DNA of 64,000 nt from NCBI GenBank assembly GCA_030068075.1, contig CM057834.1, positions 95,559,119-95,623,118 on the forward strand, given 5' to 3'. Numbering within the stretch: position 1 is the stretch's first letter; every line of letters begins with the position of its first letter. This DNA comes from Paguma larvata (lineage: Eukaryota; Chordata; Mammalia; Carnivora; Viverridae). Below are positions 57,519 through 64,000 of this stretch, piece after piece. The notes under the pieces are model-generated. The model was given only the letters and a program-made list of their open reading frames with translations. It had not been told where the DNA came from and made no database searches. The position numbers were made by a program, and so were the translations under genes.

Positions 57519-57869
57519 AGGTTGCTCTAATTTGGCCACATCGTCAGCTCTTCTTAGGCCTTTCTCTTTGGCTTGGATTATTTCTTCTTTTAGGAAATAT
57601 TCAGATATGCCTTTGTAAAACCTCAAAACTCTCTATGGTTTTATTATTATTTTTTCACTCTGTAGAAGAAATTATTAGTTCATTAAACTTAGCAATGGTG
57701 ATAATAGTTAACACCTGATGGATAGTACTAGAAATCACAGGTATAAACCATTTCTAAGTTTCTGCAAGCATCAAGAATCATAATGTAGATTTCCCCCCTA
57801 TTTGCCACTGTATTATGGTTTACCATGCCCAGAATATGACTCTTCAATAGTGGTGTCCAGTTTGCCCAG

Positions 57870-58065
57870 AATATTCTTCGGTGATAGAGATACTTTATAA
57901 TACTTTATATCTGTGCCGTCTAATATGGTAGCCATTAGCCTCCTGTGGCTACTGAGCCCTTGAAATATCGCTAGGGCAATTGAGGAGCTGGGTTTTTAAG
58001 TTTTATTTCGTCTTAATTAAGGTATTCACACTGGGCTTGTGGCTGCCGTACTGAACAGCACAAGT
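57870..58065. mobile_element. Probable hAT-type nonautonomous DNA transposon (MER family)
   Basis: ATCTGTGCCGTCTAATATGG, TAGCCATTAGCCTCCTGTGG, CTACTGAGCCCTTGAAATAT and the reversed echo TGTGGCTGCCGTACTGAACA are the ends and core of a common short mammalian element with inverted termini. The exact MER number is not certain. Confidence 0.6.
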
Positions 58066-58184
58066 CTCTGGTTTATCACTGTATTTCTGCATTTCTTCTG
58101 TCCTCTCTCCGTATTCTGTCTGAAAACTGAGGAAGCTGTCTTGTACCCCTCATTCCATGATTCCCTTAGAAGAGCAGCTCTCTA

Positions 58185-58420
58185 CCTGTGGTAGATAGAA
58201 TCGTGACCCCCATAATGACATCCCGATAAACCTGTGAACGTGTCACCTTACATAACATAGGGACTGTGAGAGGGAGAGGTTACCCTGGCTTATCCGCTTG
58301 TGCCCAGTGTAATCACTAGTGTCTTCTGAGAGGGAGGCTGCAGTCAGAGCTTGAGCCAAGATATAAGATGGGTCAGGACAGAGGCAGAGGTCAAAGGCCA
58401 GGGAGGACCCACCGAGCGCT
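58185..58420 (+). mobile_element. MaLR/MLT1-like LTR fragment (sense)
   Basis: GTGGTAGATAGAATCGTGAC, CCTGTGAACGTGTCACCTTA, GGTTACCCTGGCTTATCCGC, CAGTGTAATCACTAGTGTCT and AGAGGGAGGCTGCAGTCAGA follow a familiar LTR-type repeat in order. The distal part is lost or diverged. The family is from memory. Confidence 0.6.
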
Positions 58421-58690
58421 GGTGACACAGGTCTGCGAGGGGGCTGACACTCGACTGTGTACACCCAGCAAGAACTCACGTGGCAGAAGGAGGCGCTCGA
58501 GTACATTCTCCCTGCCACTGCCCTGTCGCGGGGAGTGGGCACCTCCTCCCCTGTGTGTCAGGGCGGGCGTGTGCCAGCACTGAGACGTCCCCACTCCCTT
58601 TCCACCCCACACCCCACCCGATCTATGACTGCATCCGTCGAAGAGACGCAGGAAAGCCGGCTTCCCCATGTCGTTGGGTTTTGCTTCACA
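58421..58690. other. GC-rich, CpG-richer intronic patch
   Basis: About 16-18 CpG occur in under 300 bases (for example TCGCGGGG, GGCGGGCGTG, CGTCGAAGAGACGC). It is open in several frames on both strands, which is a base-composition effect. I see no exon or promoter that it would serve. Confidence 0.5.
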
Positions 58691-60299
58691 ACGTGGTTTA
58701 AATTTTCCTTCACGCCAACTTTAATTTTGAAGTTAATCATGTTCAAATTGAGCCTGGAGTGCAGCTAGGTCAGCTGCGCCCCATCAGGGAGGGGCCAGTG
58801 GAGTCGTTATTCTCATAAAGGTTGTTTTGGACTGGCATCCCCTCGGTGAGTTTCCCCTACGAGAAAGTTGGCATTAACCATAGATCCTACCTGAGGCATC
58901 TGTCGGTGCCACTGGGTGTACAGGGGGCTGTGAATTGGAATTTTACCCCATTGTCCTATGTCTCGTTAGGGCAGTCAAGCAGAAATTTTGGTTTTTGTAC
59001 TTAGTCAATTGCTTGGCTGAATGCATTGACTTATTACTTTGGAGCTGAAGTCTCCTCTGATTTTCTTGTTTTGTTTTGTTTTTCACGGTGGGGGAGATTT
59101 CTATCATGGTGGCATATTCTGAGTTAACCCCAATCATGACCAACCATAAATGAATTTCTAGGTGTACATAGAGGGAAATGCTAAAAACATGCACTTGCTT
59201 TTCAGTGTACAAATGTAAACAGAAACTCGTCACTGAGCTCGAAAAGGAGATATTTGTGAGATCTGCCTTGCAGTAGTGACAAAAATAATCAACACTAAAA
59301 ACATTAAATGCTCCACAGTAAACTCATGTTGAAGCTTGAGTAATTAGGTTTGGGAATACACTTTTTTGCTACTGAGGAATAAGCCCCTAAAACCCCATAG
59401 TTTATTAATTATCTGAAACAGTGAGAAAGACTTCACTGTTTCAGCATAAACATATTGCCATAACAGCTTAGAGAGAGTAAAGTATGATCAAAAATCTCTA
59501 ACCAGGAGCAAATTATGTCTATCCATTTTTCTAGAGGGCAATCGGACCACCTTTAAGTAAGATAATAAAGCTGTAGAAATGAGCTGTTTGTAATTAAAAT
59601 GAAGCATGCCAAATTATTTCATGACCATTTATAAAGTCAAGTGCCTGTTAGTAAAAGAGTTAGATTTTCATTGTTATTACCTCCTTTAAAATTATTTCCA
59701 TTCAAGATGAATTATTTTCTTGAAAGTAGTCCAGCTTTGGGGGATTCTGAAATTTAATTATTCTGGTTTAAAAGAAAAAGTGGAAATGCCTCCATAATTT
59801 CCACTCGGCTCTATCCTTGAAATGTTGGGTGAGGGTTCTTACTGGTTCCAAATCTATGAGTTGAATAACAGTCATTAGTGAATGACTTGGTTTTACTTAC
59901 TATATATTTTTCTACTTCTAATAAACTGAAGAAGAGTAGAAGAATAAGTTTATTTTATAAATATAAAGCTCAACTTTGCAATGTTATTAAAAATAACTTT
60001 ATGGTATCGATCGTAGAGCAGAGATTACGATATCAGGATAGCCCTGCTGTCAAAACCTTGGTGCTATTTTGATTTCTGAACTTAAAATTAGATGAAAGAC
60101 GGAGTAACCTAATTAGGAAATGAAGACACGCAAGTAAGTGGGGAGTTAACTGCTGGGAATATGTAAACAACATAACATCTACCAAATATTTAATGCCATT
60201 ATTAGTCAGATGTAAAATAATTAAAATGCCTCTTACATCTCCCAGTTTTGCTCTTAAAGTTTTGGCCATGATGGATGCCAGCTATGCATAATTTCCCAT
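58691..60299. other. Intronic sequence, mostly unique
   Basis: Nothing assigned except the stem-loop at 59413-59444. Confidence 0.5.
59413..59444. other. Perfect 12-bp stem-loop
   Basis: CTGAAACAGTGA (59413-59424) is the exact reverse complement of TCACTGTTTCAG (59433-59444). The loop is the 8-base GAAAGACT. It lies in unique sequence and is the most stable short hairpin I noticed. Confidence 0.9.
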
Positions 60300-60600
60300 G
60301 CGATTGAAAACCTTCATACCTATGCTTGCCCGTCCTGTTCTGACACTCGGGAGCTCTTTCTCGGATTCGTAACTCTTATCCGTCCTGCAAACGTCTCAAG
60401 CACCGTGTCCAGTGCACTTCTGTGATGATTAGCCACCCTGTTACCACCGCAGGATTGAATGCATAAACTACCTGCATTCGCCAGAGTATTTTTGCTCATG
60501 TCTCCGCAGTAAGACTCAGTACAGCGTGTCGATTTCACCTGTTCCCAGGGCTCCGTACGCTCCTAGAACAGTAGGTGCTCAGTACTACTCGCTGCTACTC
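60300..60600 (+). mobile_element. Possible L2 3' end (sense)
   Basis: TTCCCAGGGCTCCGTACGCT and CCTAGAACAGTAGGTGCTCA match the L2 terminal motif (CCTAGCACAGTGCCTGGCAC ... AGTAGGTGCTCAATAAA) with a short deletion. The upstream part is unclear. Confidence 0.45.
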
Positions 60601-61515
60601 CATACGTATTCTTTCCATTTACAAACAAGGGATAAAGTGTTGTCCACTTCTCATTAGTTATTTCTGCAGTGAACCTTAAAATGCTGAAAAGCATGTCATT
60701 TTCCAACCTCTGCTTACATCAGTCGGTTTATTCATACTGCTGATTTCAGTTTTTGGTTGCACTGTAAATTCTCAAATACAGCCTGAATGATGACAACACG
60801 AGCAACACTATACAAAGACAAATCGGACCCTCGTTAGCATTTTATTTTGGAACAAAGTCGAATTAATGAGATAGTTGTTCTTCATCATGCTACCCAGGAT
60901 TTGTACAAATGAGTGAAAGCCCTAACTGAGTATAAATTCGAAATGATTTATTTTTGTGCTCTTGCTTAGCCAAGTATTACCATGAATAGTGATAAGAGTG
61001 GGTAACCAGCTGGAGACTCTCTTGCAGTAAACAGATCAAAGGGAGAAGTCACAGTAATGAACGTATTTATTTTGAAAGTGCTCCGTATACAGAAAAATTA
61101 TAAGAAGATCATATTTAAATTACACATTGTTAAACAGTCTTTACAAGGATAAGATATTAGACCATGATGAGAGAAGTATTTATTGACATCTATGAGATCA
61201 GATCTGAGCGCTGGGATCCTTGATGTCTTTTTAACATAAAAAGAAACAAGCGTGAACAGCGGAAGACAATGATTAAAGATATCAATCTGAGAATTTTTAT
61301 CTCTGGCGAAAACAGGCTGCGAGACCTTGGAAAACCGTTTAGTATGTCCGGCCGTGATTGTGCGCATCTCCAAAGGCCGTGTTAAGAACAGGTTTGTGTT
61401 TTTGTGTGTTTTTTTTGTTTTTGGTTTCTTAAACTTTTTACAACCTGGAAGTTCTTTGATTATTCTTGCGCTGGGACATGTATGATAGAGGAGAAGCTCC
61501 TCCTGTGATTTTCTT
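60601..61515. other. Intronic sequence without recognised features
   Basis: Nothing assigned. Confidence 0.45.
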
Positions 61516-61620
61516 CAAGTCAGTAATTCATCGACAAGTATTTATTGAAGGCCTGCCACGTCGCAGGAGCTGATCCAGGGCTTACCGAGACAGCGGACCT
61601 AGAGAAACGTAGAATCCACT
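61516..61620 (-). mobile_element. L2 3' end (antisense)
   Basis: AATTCATCGACAAGTATTTA, TTGAAGGCCTGCCACGTCGC and AGGAGCTGATCCAGGGCTTA follow the reversed L2 terminus (ATTCAACAAATATTTATTGA ... GTGCCAGGCACTG ... CTAGGC). Confidence 0.65.
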
Positions 61621-61910
61621 TATGTCACAGTGAAATAATGACCGGATGAAATGAAATCTTGGGTCATGAGACTGTTAGCCCAGAATCTTCTGGCTTCTTA
61701 AAGGGTAATTGCCTGCCTTCCCGCAAACATTTAAAAATCCCCCACCTCCATTAGCACCTGTGTCCTCTCTTTATTCCTTAGAGAACTAAAATCTACATAC
61801 AGCCTCTTTGCAGACAGTATCTGTCACAAATTGCCTCTGACAGAAAGATTTCTAACTGGCTCAATTTACCAAACACTGCCTTCCACAGATGCTAGCATGT
61901 TTTCTAGAAA

Positions 61911-61940
61911 AAACAAACAAACAAACAAACAAACAAAACA
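61911..61940 (+). repeat. (AAAC)n microsatellite
   Basis: Six to seven AAAC units. Confidence 0.9.
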
Positions 61941-62344
61941 ATAAGTTAAGCAGTGAGGCTAACAAAACCATAGCAATTGCTTCAATTGGTTACCACACGA
62001 GTTGTTTTGAATCAGCTGGGAAAATAATGTCAAAGATGCTCATGTCATTTTCTTCTTTGTAGAAATAAAAAAAAATCTCCATAAACATAGTACACCTATT
62101 TGGACTCCGTGGGGGGAAAAAAAGAAAGAAAAGTGTAAGAACCAGACATTAGAAAAAATGTGCCCAGACACTCAAATTGTTTGAAGACGATAAATGCATG
62201 CTCTGTTTTTTCTTTGACTGTTTATTTCTGGGGAAGTAAGAATTATTTGTCTGTATATTACATACTTCCTAAAGATCTCTAGTTTGCAACTATGATTCTA
62301 CATTGTAACTTAGGACAATTACATAGTATTTAAAATATGCTAGA

Positions 62345-62530
62345 CAAGCATCTGTGCCAAGTCCAAACTATGCCATAAATTCGCTCTGTGACCTTGATTG
62401 AGCTCGCTAATTTCACTCCATTTCCAGTTTTTAGTTTCTTCATTAGTAAAATAAGGGGATTAAAGCAGGAGCTAAATTATTCACTCTAGCTTTAAACTCT
62501 TACCATTCTATTTCAGTGGTTTTGAATTTT
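62345..62530 (+). mobile_element. Probable MIR (sense)
   Basis: GCCATAAATTCGCTCTGTGA, CCTTGATTGAGCTCGCTAAT, TTTTTAGTTTCTTCATTAGT and AAAATAAGGGGATTAAAGCA follow the MIR core in order. Confidence 0.6.
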
Positions 62531-63294
62531 CTTTGAACCCAGAAGCAAACAGATGTGAATTTTAGAATTTAACAAAAAACTAACACAAACAAAATAACAA
62601 CAACAAAACAGCAACACACACACACACACATTATGATCATTGTGTGTCATCATAATCATAATAGGTTACTAACTTAAGTGCAAAAGTTCAAGGGTCTTCA
62701 GCACCATTAGAAGTGCATATTACGTTATATTTCTGAGACCACACAAACATTCCGTGTGGCAAAGGAGCTTTAGTATAATGATTTGCCCCAAATAGGTATT
62801 TCACTTGAGGGTGTCTTTTTTTCTATCTATAGCAATTTTAAATTATAGTTGTGACAGCAGTCCCTCCCAAAGATTGTATATACATTACTAGTTTACTCTT
62901 GTAGTGAGATTCCATTTCTAGACTTCTAACTTTAAAAACTTAGAACCTATATGTATGATACTAAAGTGTTCAACTCAAGTGTAAAGTGATGGGATTAATA
63001 CCAGTGTTTGAGCAGAGTCGAATCCTTATGACGATATCATTTTAAAATTTATCAGATTCTCTAGTTTGACAAGATTAGATCTAGTTTTCAAAGCCTTGGA
63101 CCAAATGTCTGTGTGTCTTAGGAACACCCTGAGTATTCTGTATTCCAGAGTCACAAGAGTTGTCATTTAAGAAGTTATATGATAATGGAATCTCTTCCTT
63201 GGTTCAGTCCTTCACTCGTATTTTCCTTTTCTGGAAGGAGGTGTGGGACAAATCTTACTGAGTCTCCTGGATACAAAGTCAACATTGACTAGAA
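62531..63294. other. Intronic sequence with a short CA run
   Basis: A (CA)n of about nine units lies at 62614-62631. Just after it, ATTATGATCATTGTGTGTCA and TCATAATCATAATAGG carry partly inverted ATTATGA/TCATAAT motifs. Nothing else recognised. Confidence 0.5.
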
Positions 63295-63625
63295 ATTTTT
63301 TTAGTTACTTTATTTGAGTAGAGTTGACACACATTAGTTTCAGGTGTACGAATAGTGATTCGGCTTCTCTGTGTGGTATGCTCTGCTCACACGTATAGCC
63401 CCCGCCTGTCACCAAACAAGGCTATTACAGTACCATTGACTATACGCCCTGTGCTGTACCTTTTATTTCCATGAGTTACTCATTCCACAACTGAAAGCCT
63501 GTGTCTCCCACTTGCCTTCAGCCATTTTGCCCGTCACCCACCCTCCTTCCTCTGGCAACCACCAGTTTGTTCTCTGTATTTATAGGTCTGATTCTGCTTT
63601 TTGTTTGTTTCGAATACACATTTTT
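63295..63625 (-). mobile_element. L1 3' end (antisense)
   Basis: TTTGAGTAGAGTTGACACAC, TTAGTTTCAGGTGTACGAAT, ACAAGGCTATTACAGTACCA, CCTCTGGCAACCACCAGTTT and TATTTATAGGTCTGATTCTG are reversed carnivore L1 3'-end landmarks, the same family as copy A at position 1. It is truncated near the TTTGTTTGTTT segment. Confidence 0.88.
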
Positions 63626-63646
63626 AAAAAGTTAATCTTATTTGGC

Positions 63647-63647
<1 letters not shown>

Positions 63648-63686
<39 letters not shown>
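63648..63686 (+). repeat. (TG)n microsatellite
   Basis: About 19 TG units. Confidence 0.95.
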
Positions 63687-63688
<2 letters not shown>

Positions 63689-64000
63689 CGTAAGTGAAAA
63701 CACGGCCGTATTGATATCTGGAGAACAAGGATCTATTGATCACACATTTCTGCTTTGGGTGAATATTTTTTTTTCTTTAAGTGAACATATTCTGCATTGG
63801 ATTTTAGAAGCCATGTGTCTCTATTTTTTAGAATACTGGTTTCATCATGTATGACACTTTTGAAAGCTGACTACACTAAAAATAGGACGTTGTAAATGTT
63901 CTTCGTTAGTATTTGGGAGATCAGAATGCGACGATGCCCGTCTAAAGGGAGGTTTTCAGTTTGATTTCAGGGTTGTAACAAGTGGTGAACCAAGTAAAAA
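63687..64000. other. Intronic sequence to the window end
   Basis: No recognised feature. Confidence 0.5.

Overview
This is mammalian nuclear DNA from a carnivore, most likely a cat (Felidae). Fourteen tRNA-derived SINEs are present. The best preserved have the felid SINEC body: a GGGGCGCCTGGGTGGCTC head, a GTCATGATCTCA box region, an AGCTCAGAGCCTG centre, a pyrimidine-rich stretch and an AAATAAACATTAAAA tail. The L1 3' ends are also of carnivore type. There is no prokaryotic gene organisation, operon, CRISPR array or RNA gene.

The window is almost entirely intron. The only coding sequence I can support is one 172-bp exon at 7108-7279 (+). It has a good acceptor and donor and encodes the end of the second laminin-G domain of a contactin-associated protein. 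The protein matches CNTNAP2 (Caspr2) residues 500-557 as I remember the human protein. It is probably exon 10 of 24. The upstream intron fills 1-7107 and the downstream intron fills 7280-64000 with no further exon seen, as expected for a gene of more than 2 Mb with very long introns.

Layout: 1-1345 holds two abutting antisense L1 3' ends. From 2.8 to 5.1 kb there are old repeats and one SINE, and the exon follows at 7.1 kb. A compound AT-rich minisatellite lies at 9.07-9.31 kb and an antisense L2 at 10.35-11.35 kb. From 11.4 to 18 kb the sequence is mostly unique, with a homopurine tract at 16.5 kb. An antisense L2 with an expanded tail lies at 18.1-18.9 kb, and two inverted SINEs at 19.8-20.9 kb. 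A 48-bp-period minisatellite is at 24.1-24.28 kb. At 24.65-26.52 kb is an L1 with a twin-priming inversion, carrying a 177-bp purine-pyrimidine alternating tract and a nested SINE. Further L1s follow at 27, 28.6-30.3, 33.8 and 39.2-40.2 kb, with sense-strand L2 relics at 31.9-33.0 and 38.1-38.7 kb. The interval 39-57 kb is SINE-rich (ten copies), with MaLR-like LTRs and small hAT-type elements around it. From 57 to 64 kb the intron is mostly unique, with weak L2 and MIR traces and a final L1 3' end.

I found no new gene system. The items most worth checking are structural: the two minisatellites, the Z-DNA-type tract, the L1 inversion, the inverted SINE pairs, the H-DNA-type tract and several perfect stem-loops. 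Repeat family names come from remembered consensus sequences and were not tested with a repeat masker.
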